Source: Hydractinia symbiolongicarpus (lineage: Eukaryota > Cnidaria > Hydrozoa > Anthoathecata > Hydractiniidae). Taken from it: a DNA stretch of 64,000 nt. How positions within the stretch are numbered: position 1 is the stretch's first letter; the number at the start of each line of letters is the position of its first letter. The notes beneath the pieces were generated by a model. It ran no database searches, had not been told where the DNA came from, and was given only the letters and a program-made list of their open reading frames with translations. Made by a program: the position numbers and the translations under genes. The stretch lies in NCBI RefSeq assembly GCF_029227915.1, contig NC_079876.1:25012328-25076327 (forward strand), written 5' to 3'. Positions 1 to 9,876 of the stretch are shown here, one piece after another.

Positions 1-369
1 ATGTGAAAAAAGTTTATTCAGATTTTCCCTATTCCATATTGTTTGTGATATAAGGCAGTTAAAGCAGAAGCAATCAACAACTGTACCCCCAAGACATGGT
101 CTCCTTTTCTATCAATACTTGCCTTGTCAACAGTAATAAAGAAAAAAATTAATACGTTTTACCCACAGTTCGCTTCTTACGGTTTCGAACTCTCTTTACA
201 CAGTGTATATTGCCACGCCCATCTATTTTACCTGATGAAGATCAGTTAAAAACTTTATTTTGTTATGAAGGTATCGTTAAGTCTGGTGTAGACTTCAAGC
301 TAAATCATTACATTCCCCTTCTTCCAGGTTGCAACTTTCTTAAGCGAAAGTTGCATTTTCCTATTTCAG
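1..369 (+). pseudogene. vertnin-like repeat ORF fragment, left part
   Basis: A degenerate coding stretch. The frame starting near 53 reads like AVKAEAINNCTPKTWSPF, followed by an Ile/Lys-rich segment, then shifts frame into MPRPSILPDEDQLK. The same sequence occurs on the minus strand at 59313-59891 with one fewer disruption. The motif (acidic/NC-TP-TW-P-F-L, then I-K-R-K, then YP) reminds me of vertnin-like, transposon-derived proteins; that name is from memory and weak. The element is cut at 369/370 by the BEL/Pao insertion and seems to resume after 4898. Its left end is outside the window. Confidence 0.4.
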
Positions 370-541
370 TGAAGAAAATAGCTTTTCTGTATAATAGCTT
401 TTCTGTATAGTTTCTTTTATTATGTTAGACAATACGTTGTATTTTGATTGGTTTATTTTACGGCGCATGCGTTAATGTAAAAACGTTGTAAACTCTGAAA
501 CAGCGTGGTTAGACCCGCGAAGAATTTAATAAAAACAGACA
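370..541 (+). repeat. BEL/Pao 5' LTR (172 bp)
   Basis: This stretch is repeated almost exactly at 4726-4897. It starts TGAAGAAAATAGC and ends ACAGACA, giving the usual TG...CA ends. It contains an internal tandem duplication of an AGCTTTTCTGTATA-type unit and an AATAAA-like signal near its end. The 3' copy is preceded by a polypurine tract, which fixes the boundary. Confidence 0.85.
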
Positions 542-623
542 TCACATTTCCATTTGTTCTTCTGATGGTTCGCAAGCAGGTGCTCATCACAACAATTTTG
601 TATCATCATACAGTGGTGTTTTA

Positions 624-1580
624 ATGCAAACTGCTTCTGCTGATGTATCTGATACATCAGGCAATGCAAAAAAGCACACGCGGATTCTATTCGATAGTGG
701 CAGTCAGAGAAGCTATCTATCTCAGGACTTATGTAAGACTTTAAAATTAAAACCGTTAAGAAAGGAAAAGGTTATTGTTAAGACTTTCGGAAGTGACGAT
801 TCCAGGGTTCAGGATCTCCAAGTTTACCAGGTTAAGATTAAACATAAGAACTGTCATGGATTTTGTTTTGTTGAAGCATACTGTGTTCCAAATGTTTGTA
901 GTCCGTTGACCCACCAATACCTTGAGTTTGTAAAAGCAAGTTACCCTCATGTGGAAGGTTTAGAGTTGGCTGATAGAAACGTGAATTGTCGGGATTTGAA
1001 TGTAAACTTATTGATTGGGCTAGATTTCTATTATAGTTTTTTTACTGGGAAAATGAAAAAGGGTTCGGGGGGACCTGTAGCATTGGAAACTACGTTGGGT
1101 TGGGTCTTAAGTGGAAAATACGAGTCCGAGGAGCAGAAACAGCACTGTTTGCAAACACAGCATGTTATGAAAGTGGAAGTTGAGAAGAAAAATGAGTTAC
1201 TAAGAAATGAGTTAAAGAAATTTTGGCAGGTTGAATCTGTAGGGGGTCAAGAAATTTCTGTAATTAATGATTTTGAAAATCATATTTATCATGATGGATC
1301 ACGCTATGTGACAAGGTTACCTTTCAAGCCTGATCACGATCCATTACCTGATAATTATTTTGTAAGCGAAAGAAGACTTAGATCCACGGCCAAGAAACTG
1401 CATGCTCTAGGAATTTATGATGACTATGATAACATTTTTAAGCAATACGTCCAGGAAGGTATAATTGAAAAAGTAGGTCGCAATGAATTAATCAGAGAAA
1501 GTGGTAATGTCCATTATCTCCCACACAGGGCAGTTGTGAGGGAAGATAAGCAAACCACTAAGATTACGGGTTGTATTTGA
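624..1580 (+). pseudogene. BEL/Pao pol, protease and start of RT
   Basis: A 318-residue frame that starts only 82 bp after the 5' LTR. The aspartic protease active site DSGSQ lies at residues 24-28 (FDSGSQRSY), which is characteristic of the Pao/BEL group. It is followed by the Pao linker (LIGLDFYYSF, VLETTLGWVLSG-like) and the first part of the reverse transcriptase. A frameshift near 1552-1563 ends the frame; RT continues in another frame. No gag (no capsid region or zinc knuckle) lies between LTR and protease, so the element has lost gag. The Met start may only be a chance in-frame Met inside the former gag-pol. Confidence 0.8.
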
Positions 1581-4293
1581 TGCATCCAGTAAGGCAAACG
1601 GTCCTTCTCTTAACGATTGTTTATACTCAGGTCCAAACTTATTATGTAAGATCTTTGATGTACTTTTTAGGTTTCGGTTGAACAAGATTGCAATTATTGC
1701 CGATATCAGGCAAGCTTTTTTAAATATTAGTATTGATCAACCTCACCGTGATTTTTTGCGATTCTTATGGTTTGAGGAGAACAAAGTGGTAATTTATCGT
1801 TTCCTCAGAGTTGTTTTTGGTTTAACAAGCAGCCCTTTTCTTTTAAATGGAACAATTCGTCAGCATTTAAATAAATTCTTAGATATGTATTCCGAGATTG
1901 TGAAAAAATTGGGTGAAGATTTGTATGTAGATGACACGACAACCGGTTGTAATTCTGTTGAAGAAGGGAAAAAATTTCAAGAAGTTGCCGTGGATGTGAT
2001 GAGTAAGGCTGGATTTGAATTAAGGAAATGGTTTACTAATAATAATGAACTACAAGTTTTTTTTGATAGGCGAAAGGGGTGTGATAAGACTATTGGAGAT
2101 GACATGACTTTTGCTAAAAGCCAAGTTAATGGAATAAATAAAGACTATAGTCATAAGGTTTTAGGATTAACATGGGATAAACACACTGATTGTTTTCTGT
2201 TTGATTTTAACGAATTTATCAGAAAATCTAAGGCATGTTCTTTCACAAAGAGGAATGTTTTAAGTTTATCTGCTTCTATGTACGATCCACTTGGAATTAT
2301 TTCTCCTATTACAGCTCAAATTAAAACTTTTTTTCAGTCCTTGTGCGTGGATAAATCGGATTGGGATGAAGTTATTTCAGGTGGTATTGAGGCTAGATGG
2401 ATCGATCTGTTAGAAAAAATTGAGTTTTTGAGCGTAGTCCGCGTACCAAGGTTTTCCTTCGTTGATTGGACCGAAGTTGTATCTGCAGAGTTGCATGGGT
2501 TTTGTGATAGTTCTCTTAGTTTATACTGTGCTCTTGTCTATGTGAGGATTGTTACCAAGGTTGGGATCAAAGTATTTTTTTGGACGTCGAAGACCAGGGT
2601 TTCACCACTGAAAACTCTTTCTATCCCTAGGCTTGAACTATTAGGATGTTTATTGCTTTCTACTTTGATTGAGGATGTCACGAGGGCTATTGCTGGAAGG
2701 ATAAAAATAGATCGCATTGTTGGCTGGACAGACTCACAAGTAGCTCTTTGTTGGATCAGGGGTAAAGAGAGAACTTGGAAGTCCTGGATTGAGAATAGGG
2801 TGGTGAAAATAAGGAAAATTGTTTCACCTGACATGTGGTTTCACGTAGCTGGCGTAGAGAATCCTGCTGATCCACCAACAAGATCTATCGATGATTTTGT
2901 GAGTCTTTTTAATGGTATTTGGTTTAACGGTCCTTCTTTTCTTTTAAACGACAACATTCATTATGACGTAACAACTGACTTTTCAAAAACTGAAGTGGAA
3001 AAGGAGCTAAAAGCTTCGACTGACATACAAAACGTACTGACTGTTACTGAACAGAATGCGGTTGACTTGAACGAAATCGTTGATTTCTCTCGATATGGAT
3101 CATTAAACAAATTAATTCACGTCGTAGCCTACGTTATTCGCTTTAAGAACAATTTGATAGCAAAGATACGTAAAAATGAAGAATCAAACAACGATGAAAA
3201 CCTGAATGTCGATGAAGTAACCAAATCTTTGGACCATATTGTACGTGCCGAACAGCAAGCTATGACCAAAAATTCGAATTTTAATAAAACAAAGTCGAAT
3301 TTAAATGTTTACCAGGATACTGAAGGATTTTTTAGACTGAAAAGTCGTTTTGGTGAATCAAAGTTAACAGACGATCAAAAGCACCCGCTTTTACTTCGAG
3401 AAGGAAGTCATGTGACAATGTTAATCGTTCGAAATGCCCACGAAGAGGTATTGCATTTTGGAGTGGAATCAACGTTGGCGAAGATTAGAGAAAGATTTTG
3501 GATTTTGCGTGGCAGGAAGACAGTGAGAAATGTTTTACGACGATGCGTAATATGTCGGCGATTTCAAGGACGAACGATGACCTCACCAGAAAGTCCGGAT
3601 CTTCCTGTTTTCCGAGTGGATCATCTGACGCAAGCTTTTGCTACGACAGGGCTTGATTACGCCGGTCCTCTATTTGTAAGGATTCACGGACATTCCTGCT
3701 CAAAGGTATACATTTTACTTTTTACTTGTGCTAGTAGTCGCGCAATCCACCTTGAACTCACGCCTGACATGAAATCACCTGCGTTCATCCGAGGCTTTAA
3801 GCGATTCGTTTCAAGAAGAGGAAAACCAAATGAAATTGTAAGTGACAATTTCAAAACATTTAAGTCGTCCGAGGTTAAAGCTTATATGTTAAAAATGAGA
3901 ATTGGTCAACGCTTCATTCTACCAGCCTCCCCATGGTGGGGTGGATTTTATGAACGTCTTGTTCGTTCCGTAAAAACATCTCTTAAGAAAATACTAAGAA
4001 AGTCGTTTCTAACGTTTGAAGAGTTACAAACTGTTTTATGTGAAGTCGAGAGTGTAATCAATTCAAGACCACTCTGTTATGCGAGTGATGAAGACGTTGG
4101 AGCTATGATCACCCCTAATCATCTTATCTTTGGGAGATCATTGAACCATGCTACAACTAATAATCAACCGATTACTGTATTAGATGTGACCGAATGCACT
4201 CGAAGAGTCCTTCGTTTAAGAACAGTCTTAGAACATTTTTGGAAACGCTTTAGTATAACTTATTTGAACGAACTGAGGCAACGACACCTTTAA
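1581..4293 (+). pseudogene. BEL/Pao pol: RT, RNase H, integrase
   Basis: The main pol frame; the longest Met-initiated segment starts at 1678 (871 residues), but the frame is open from about 1557. RT active site YVDD is at residues 83-86. RNase H follows (D277, E320 and D352 in FCDSS, IPRLELLG and GWTDSQ), then NPADPPTR. The integrase has a HHCC zinc site (H588, H593, C623, C626) and a D660/D723/E759 catalytic triad in GLDYAGP, VSDNF and WWGGFYERL. The residue after the second D is Asn-Phe where Asn-Gly or Asn-Ala is more usual. A frameshift at about 4285-4293 cuts off the C-terminus. Frameshifted but otherwise well conserved; the element is defective for itself. Confidence 0.88.
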
Positions 4294-4701
4294 GAAAGGA
4301 AGAAGACAGCAGACGCAGAGTTGAGGCTGAATGATATTGTACTCATCAAGGACGACACACCCACACCACGCTCGCAATGGAAAATCGGAAAGATAGAAAA
4401 ATTAATTGTTGGAAAGGACGGTCGAACTCGAGGTGCAAAATTAAAAGTGAATTCGACATCAGGCCGGTCAACTTATGTGCATCGACCTGTTCAAAAGTTA
4501 ATACCGTTCGAAGTGATAGAAGAAGAGGTGAAGGCAACTGAGGCGGAAGATAATCAACTTTATCCTATGGTCATCGACGAACAGAGTTCAGGTAGTTCAG
4601 GTGGTGCGTGCGATGAACACCGCGTAGAAAGTAGAGTACGCCGGCGGGCTGCGATAGAGGGGCAGAACTTTCGTCGTTTTAAGGACAAGTATAGTAATTG
4701 A
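4294..4701 (+). pseudogene. BEL/Pao C-terminal DUF5641-like domain
   Basis: The frame downstream of the pol frameshift (RKKTADAELRLNDIVLIKDD, then W-x-I-G-K-I and a VHRPVQKLIPFEV segment). This is the small C-terminal domain found after the integrase in BEL/Pao elements (DUF5641). It belongs to the same polyprotein as the preceding frame. It ends with an acidic/Gly-Ser/Arg-rich tail at 4698-4701, just before the polypurine tract. Confidence 0.75.
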
Positions 4702-4713
4702 TTCCTGTCAATT

Positions 4714-4725
4714 ACGGGGGGAGGA
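4714..4725 (+). other. BEL/Pao polypurine tract
   Basis: CGGGGGGAGGA directly abuts the TG of the 3' LTR. It is the expected plus-strand primer site. Confidence 0.75.
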
Positions 4726-4897
4726 TGAAGAAAATAGCTTTTCTGTATAATAGCTTTTCTGTATAGTTTCTTTTATTATGTTAGACAATACGTTGTATTT
4801 TGATTGGTTTATTTTACGGCGCATGCGTTAATGTAAAAACGTTGTAAACTCTGAAACAGCGTGGTTAGACCCGCGAAGAATTTAATAAAAACAGACA
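4726..4897 (+). repeat. BEL/Pao 3' LTR (172 bp)
   Basis: Same length and essentially the same sequence as 370-541. The near-identity suggests a fairly recent insertion, in contrast with the frameshifts in pol. The flanking bases (ttcag before the 5' LTR, gagtt after the 3' LTR) do not form a target-site duplication. Confidence 0.85.
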
Positions 4898-5545
4898 GAG
4901 TTATTTCTCTTTTTTCTGGTTTTTAAATTCAGCATGCAAAAAGCAGAAAACTGCCCTTCGTAATTCTTCTTTTAAAGTTCAAACGAAACTTGAGTTTAGC
5001 CCTTTGAATAAACAAATATATCTGAACAAATACATGGGTTGAGGTGTGTATGTATCATATCACATGTATGTACATTTCATCTTCATTATCCTGATCTTTC
5101 CATATTCTTATTGTTTTTGTAATGATTGTGTTTCATTTTGCTGTCCATGGCCGGTGTGATCATTTGATTCACCTAGTCATGCTGATGAAGCCTGATATTG
5201 GCAGAAACAGCAAGAGTTTATAAATATTGAAATATATTCACAATTGTCTCACTTTATTGTAGTTTAATCCCTGTTACTTTTAGTGCTTTTATCTATCTAA
5301 AATAAGATGTGTAAGTAAGATGGAGAGTTGGTTTTTATAAAAAAAATGTTCTTAGGAGATTTTCTTATAGCTTATCGTTTCTTTTTGTCAATTTTATTAA
5401 TAACTAGATAAATCGGAAGACAATTTTCGGCGATTTTTGTACCCGCTTACAGCACCCCCCAGGACCCCAGCTGCTAAATTCAAGACTAATTCAAATTTTT
5501 TTGACTAAGTCTTGAAAAAGTCTGGATCCGCCCCTGCATTGTTGT
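4898..5545 (+). repeat. right part of vertnin-like/hammerhead repeat
   Basis: This matches the minus strand of 58626-59480: a Leu/Lys-rich coding remnant (GCAAAAAGCAGAAAACTG region), then a hammerhead ribozyme at 5138-5213, then a terminus with GGATCCGCCCCTG. The terminal CAGGGGCGGATCC (read inward) resembles hAT-type terminal repeats. Compared with 58626-58770, this copy has about 180 extra bp between ribozyme and terminus. Confidence 0.55.
5138..5213 (+). ncRNA. hammerhead ribozyme (open stem III)
   Basis: Stem III is TTGCTG (5138-5143) pairing with CAGCAA (5208-5213). The cleavage triplet GTC is 5143-5145, so cleavage is predicted after C5145. Stem I is CATG (5146-5149) with CATG (5178-5181), extended by GGTG (5153-5156) with CACC (5170-5173). 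The catalytic core CTGATGA is 5182-5188 and GAAA is 5204-5207. Stem II is GCC (5190-5192) with GGC (5200-5202) over a TGATATT loop. One departure from consensus: the 10.1/11.1 pair next to the core is A-A rather than G-C, which could lower activity. A second copy at 58771-58846 has the same 76-nt layout. Confidence 0.8.
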
Positions 5546-6019
5546 ACAGGAACAACAATTTACAAATTTGCCATGGCAACGGAAATTTCAAAAAAAATTA
5601 AGAATGTCAAATTGACCACTAAGGAGTAGTAATATACCAGCGAGTAATTTTTTCGTCGCAGAAAAAGTTTTCGTGCATGGAAGGTTTAAAATCCTGCGTT
5701 ATAGAAAATATCGTGTAGCAAAATTATTTACAGCGCCTGGCGTCTTTGTTTTAGAAAAGTAAATTCGGAAAGTTATAGCTAATGGCGTCATTTTGTCTTT
5801 TCCTTGCACACTTTCAGACCACGCAATGCCAATATAACTAGCCTATTAAAATAGAAATATTAATGAAAGAGAAGGTTTCTCTCCAAAGAATAAGAAGCCA
5901 CTGAAGAACTTCTGTATTCTCACCTGTACAGGGATGAACTAAAAGCTATTGGATTTCAGCTGTACTGAAACAAACACCTATAGGGTGGAAACATAAGGAT
6001 TGGCGAAATTTAATGACAA
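5546..6019. other. no gene seen
   Basis: AT-rich unique-looking sequence between the hammerhead repeat and the copia target site. I see no open frame with a recognisable motif and no inverted repeat of note. Confidence 0.5.
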
Positions 6020-6151
6020 GTCCTTGTTGAATAAAATTTGTTATGGTTCTGAAGATATATTTACTTCACAATGTACATACATAAATGTTTACAGTCAGCT
6101 TATATATAGTCTTTACATGGAACTTGCTAGAAAATACTAGTATACAAGAAA
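6020..6151 (-). repeat. copia LTR, outer fragment of split 3' LTR, with TSD
   Basis: 6020-6024 is the target-site duplication gtcct, which recurs at 24532-24536. From 6025 (TGTTGAAT) to 6151 the sequence matches the first 127 bp of the intact LTR at 24211-24531 with two visible mismatches, then diverges after a run of A. The rest of this LTR is at 15526-15721. The LTR is therefore interrupted by about 9.4 kb of inserted DNA. Confidence 0.8.
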
Positions 6152-6169
6152 CCAGTATAGAAAGTGTTG

Positions 6170-6535
6170 CGGAGAGGTTGCCAAGGCAAAGGCATTAAGC
6201 ACGGCAAGGAAAGGGCACGGCCTAAGGCAGGCAGGGAATCGGCAAGGCAGGGGGGTAGGCAAGACATGGAAGGCACAGGCAACGGCATAGTAGGCAGGCA
6301 CCAGGAAAGGCATAGGAAGGATGGCAAGGAATCAGCATGGCAGGGGTAGGCAAGGCATGGAAGGCACAGGCAAGGGCATAGTAGGCAGGCACCAGGAAAG
6401 ACATAGGAAGGACGGCAATTCAAAGACACGACAAAGGCAGGCAGGGAAACTGGAATAGGAAACAGCAAGGCAGGGGTAAGCAAGGCATGGGAGGCACAGG
6501 CAACAGCATAAGAAAAGGCATGAAAAGGGTAGGCA
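6170..6535. repeat. purine-rich minisatellite
   Basis: Imperfect repeats of GGCAAGGCATGGAAGGCACAGGCAA-type sequence (quoted here only as GGCAAGGCATGG and GGCACAGGCAA), with a higher-order period of about 92 bp (6252, 6344, then a diverged copy near 6472). It is G+A-rich on the plus strand. Open frames on both strands here are low-complexity artefacts. Confidence 0.75.
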
Positions 6536-6540
6536 ATTAG

Positions 6541-7290
6541 TTTACCCGTCCTTTAGCTATATACTGCATTTCATGTCATGCTACTGTGGTTACCATCTTG
6601 CGTAGAGACAGACAGAATACTGCTATTATTAAAAAGAGACTAGTCGTTAGCCCGTGGAAAAATCCACGGGGTCGCCCGTCCTTTATATATCACATTTCGT
6701 GTTTCCGTTACGGGACGCGGTCACCCTTTTGAACACACAGACAAAATACGGCTATTATAATAGAGACTAGTCGTTAACCCGTGGAAAAATCCACGGGGTC
6801 GCCCGTCCTTTATATATCGCATTTCGTGTTTCCGTAACAGGACGCGGCTTTCGCGGACACACAGACAGACGACGGCTATTATTAAAGAGATAGTCGGTTA
6901 CTCGTGGAAGATTCCACGGAGTCGTCCGTCCTTTATGTAACTCATTTCGTGTTTCCGTAACACGACGTATTCCTCGCGGACAGACCGACAAAATACGGCT
7001 ATTATTAAAGAGACTAGTCGTTAACCCGTGGAGAAATCCACGGGGTCGCCCGTCCTTTATATATCACATTTCGTGTTTCCGTAACAGGACGCGGTAACCC
7101 TTTTGAACACACAGCCAGACGACGGCTATTATTATAGAGACTAGTTGGTAGCCCTTTGAAAAAACAAGGGGTCGCCCATCCTTTATATATCACATTTCCG
7201 TAACAAAAAGACAAACAGAGGCACGAACAGACAGACGACGCCTGCCCGTGTAAAAATCCACGGGATCGCCCGTCCTTTACGTTTACCCGT
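6541..7290 (-). repeat. tandem array of ~125-bp units with Helitron-like termini
   Basis: Units begin GACTAGTCGTTAACCCGTGG at 6638, 6765, 6889 (diverged), 7012 and 7139, with partial units at both sides; spacing is 123-127 bp. Each has a perfect hairpin, CCCGTGGA then AAAA then TCCACGGG, followed by GTCGCCCGTCCTTTATATATC. Read on the minus strand, the hairpin followed by ..CGACTAGT and then a CTCTATAATAATAG-like start matches the ends of the elements at 34753-35427 and 59921-60318. The unit therefore looks like a head-to-tail chain of minimal elements made of little but their two ends. Confidence 0.7.
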
Positions 7291-7449
7291 CGCAACAAGG
7301 TGGATAAAAATATATCTCATTTGATATTCGTTTTGGAATAGCTTAATTTATGATGGTGTCCATCAGTTGACATTAAAATTTTGAATCTATCAAGGGAATA
7401 AAAAAATTCTTCAATATAGAGTTAAGATAATTAACAAATTTAATAACAT

Positions 7450-7697
7450 CTAACCCTTCGTAAAACAAGGTAGACAAAATATTTGTTTATCTAGTTAATT
7501 TCAATGGAAAAAATGTTGTTTTTTTCAAAGTATTTATTTTTTTCAATGGAAAAAATGTTGTTTTTTTCAAAGTATTTATTTTAAATTCAGCCTGAAAAAT
7601 AGTTTAGCAATTGTTTGAATTTTGGCAATATTTAGGCCCATTTTAAATTTAGGATATTTTATTAAAAAAAAGTGCACCTCGTTTTACAAAGGGTTAG
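7450..7697. mobile_element. small inverted-repeat element (MITE)
   Basis: About 22-bp terminal inverted repeats: CTAACCCTTCGTAAAACAAG at 7450 and its complement ending at 7697, with three mismatches. Inside it, a 39-bp segment (TTTCAATGGAAAAAATGTTG...) is duplicated in tandem (about 7499-7580). No coding potential. The superfamily is not clear. Confidence 0.55.
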
Positions 7698-7712
7698 TAA
7701 TAAAAATACATT

Positions 7713-8294
7713 TTAATATTGTGGCTTATACGGCCCACCACGACCGCGTCTCCCACCACGACCGCGTCTCCAACCACGACTGCTACTTCTACCACGATCC
7801 CGTCGCCCACCACAAAACTCAACCCCGCCATTATGCACCCAACGTCCAAACACTTCTAGGTCCATTGACCCGCTATGTCTAAGTCTGTACTGTAAAAATT
7901 TTGTCCATACTTGCACTTAAAGAAAAAATAATGTAAAGGTTAATACAATAAGTAACATAGATAATACCTAAGGTATACCAAAGTTTTAGATCCTAACAAA
8001 ATTTTGAATACATGAAAAGTGATTTCTTACTCAATTCCATGTTGGGAGCTGTTTCGGTGGGGTCTTCTTCATTGGTCCACTCGACCCCACCCTGCTTTAG
8101 CCATCGGCCAAACGACCGATAATTCATGGAGCCAGGATGTTGTATCCTGTGCTCCACGAATTTAGCATAAAGTGAAACTATAAAAAACGGTATAATATAT
8201 AATAACAGGTATAATTTTTTTATTTATTAATACCACTAATAGTAACAAAATCAATAATATACTTACCAAGTTCTAAGTTAATTTGTGCCGCCAT
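7713..8294 (-). CDS. 125-aa protein with duplicated 37-aa motif and RGG tail (3 exons)
   Basis: My gene model joins three exons: 8294-8267 (starts MAAQINLEL, donor GTAAGT), 8177-8031 (acceptor TTTTTATAG, donor GTAAGA) and 7915-7713 (acceptor TTTCTTTAAG). Both junctions keep frame (28+147+203 = 378 nt, stop TAA). Exons 2 and 3 each carry a copy of a motif: KFVEHRIQHPGSMNYRSFGR, then W-L-K-Q-GGVEW, against KFLQYRLRHSGSMDLEVFGR, then W-V-H-N-GGVEF. The C-terminus is an Arg/Gly-rich tail (RRGRGGRRGRGGPYKPQY), typical of nucleic-acid binding. I do not recognise the motif. The gene lies in the 9.4-kb insert, between two MITEs, so it may be cargo or an accessory gene of that insert. The true start could be upstream if more exons exist. 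Confidence 0.55.
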
Positions 8295-8370
8295 TTTTTT
8301 CTCTATATTTGCTAAAAAACACAAATAAATCAGTTGTAAAACATCACAAATTATTTCTAGATTATCAGTA

Positions 8371-8899
8371 CAGTACACTCCCGATAACTCGAACCTCAAG
8401 GGACCAAAAAAATAGTTCGAGTTATCGAATGTTCGACTTACCGGGGCATTCGATAACTCGAACTTTGGCCGATAAGTGAAAATAGTTCGAGTTATTAAAA
8501 TTTTTTTTTCTTTTCTATTCTAACAAGAATACAGTCATAGTTATACATCACTGAAAAAAGTTCTAATGTGACTCTGTTTCACTGTAGCGGTAACGTCTCT
8601 CTCTGTCAATTAAAATACAGGAGAAAAAAGTTTTTGTCAACTTTGGAAGAACAATTTATATTATTGAAAGAAAAGTAGTCACTTTTTACCGAGATTGTTT
8701 TCATTTTTCCTCTGAAGTTCGAGTTATCGGGGGAATTTCTGTCCAGGTTCGACTTAACAAATGTTCGAGTTATCGGGGGTTCGAGTTATCGAGTGATTTT
8801 TGTGAGAAAGTATTAGTGAAGGTTCAACGGGAATTCAAAAACAGTTCAAGTTACTGGAAGTTCGAGTTATTGGGCGTTCGAGTTATCGGGAGTGTACTG
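8371..8899. mobile_element. pogo/Tigger-type MITE (529 bp)
   Basis: Perfect 24-bp terminal inverted repeats (CAGTACACTCCCGATAACTC at the left; complement at 8876-8899) flanked by TA on both sides (8369-8370, 8900-8901), as expected of Tc/mariner-pogo elements. The subterminal regions hold at least seven more copies of GTTCGAGTTATCG-like sequence in both orientations, probable transposase binding sites. No transposase inside. Confidence 0.85.
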
Positions 8900-9876
8900 T
8901 ATATATTTTCGGATGCTTAGAAAGAATCTTATTATTTATGAATGTTTAATAATAAAATTAAAGAATGGTCAAAAAATCTACAAGGTGCTACATAGTGACA
9001 AAAAAATACAGTAGTCAATTTTGTACATATTTATTTGGATATTTATAAAAAATTTATTACGTAATATGTGAACGGTCCCTAACTGTCTGGTGCAGACGAT
9101 ATAATGAAATACTTCAGAACAATTTTCTATATGTATACTAATATATATATTTATTATTAATTTTTCCCAAAAATACCAAGAAAAAAATGAATTTTCGCCA
9201 AATGGACAAAAGCTTGCTAAATTAATTCCCTTGTGGTAGCTAAAATTTACTGACTAAACTCACAAATAATCTATGCTATGGAACAAAACAATATCAAAGG
9301 AAATATTCAGTGCCAAATGGTTTTATATAACAAGTAAATGTAGCAACATATCTCGCCTACTATATACGGCCATACGTATCCAGAAGACGTTTAACGTAAG
9401 TAGCTTCACAGGTAATTTAAAATCTTGATTTGAATTCTACGTGACGTTACTGCTACCGTATAAAAGTAGACCTAACAAACAAGTTCAATCTGTCTATTAA
9501 CTGCAATACTGGTAAACTTCTAATCATTTTTCTCACTTTGAGGGGTCCTATAACAGTAAGATACTATACTAATAACTGATATAAACAAGGGGAATTATTT
9601 GAGGATTATGATGATTAGAAAATTGTGTAACTCTTAAAAATAAAGTTAGAACAATCAAATTTCCAAACACAGGCTAGAACTAAGGCTCTACCACTCCCCA
9701 CCCTTAATGCTACGATTTCAGAAAAAAAAAGCTTGTAAAGTATATGCTTACCAAATAAATCCTCTAGTATGTCTCATCCTCTACTTTTTTCTCATGCCAT
9801 TGTTAATGTAAAGAAATTTCCTAAATGATTTACAACTAGAATGTTAATTTTCGTACTAAAGTAACTGCATTATGAA
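8900..9876. other. no gene seen
   Basis: AT-rich, with no motif I can support. If the OTU ORF at 9877-12498 had Helitron Rep/helicase exons downstream on the minus strand they should lie here, but no such coding stretch is visible. Confidence 0.5.

Noticed and set aside
6127-6483. Long Cys/Leu/Pro-rich open frames on both strands
   Set aside because: Produced by the purine-rich minisatellite; no start context, no motif, repeats in frame.
6541-7290. CRISPR array (regular repeats with hairpins)
   Set aside because: Eukaryotic context; the whole ~125-bp unit is repeated and there are no unique spacers.
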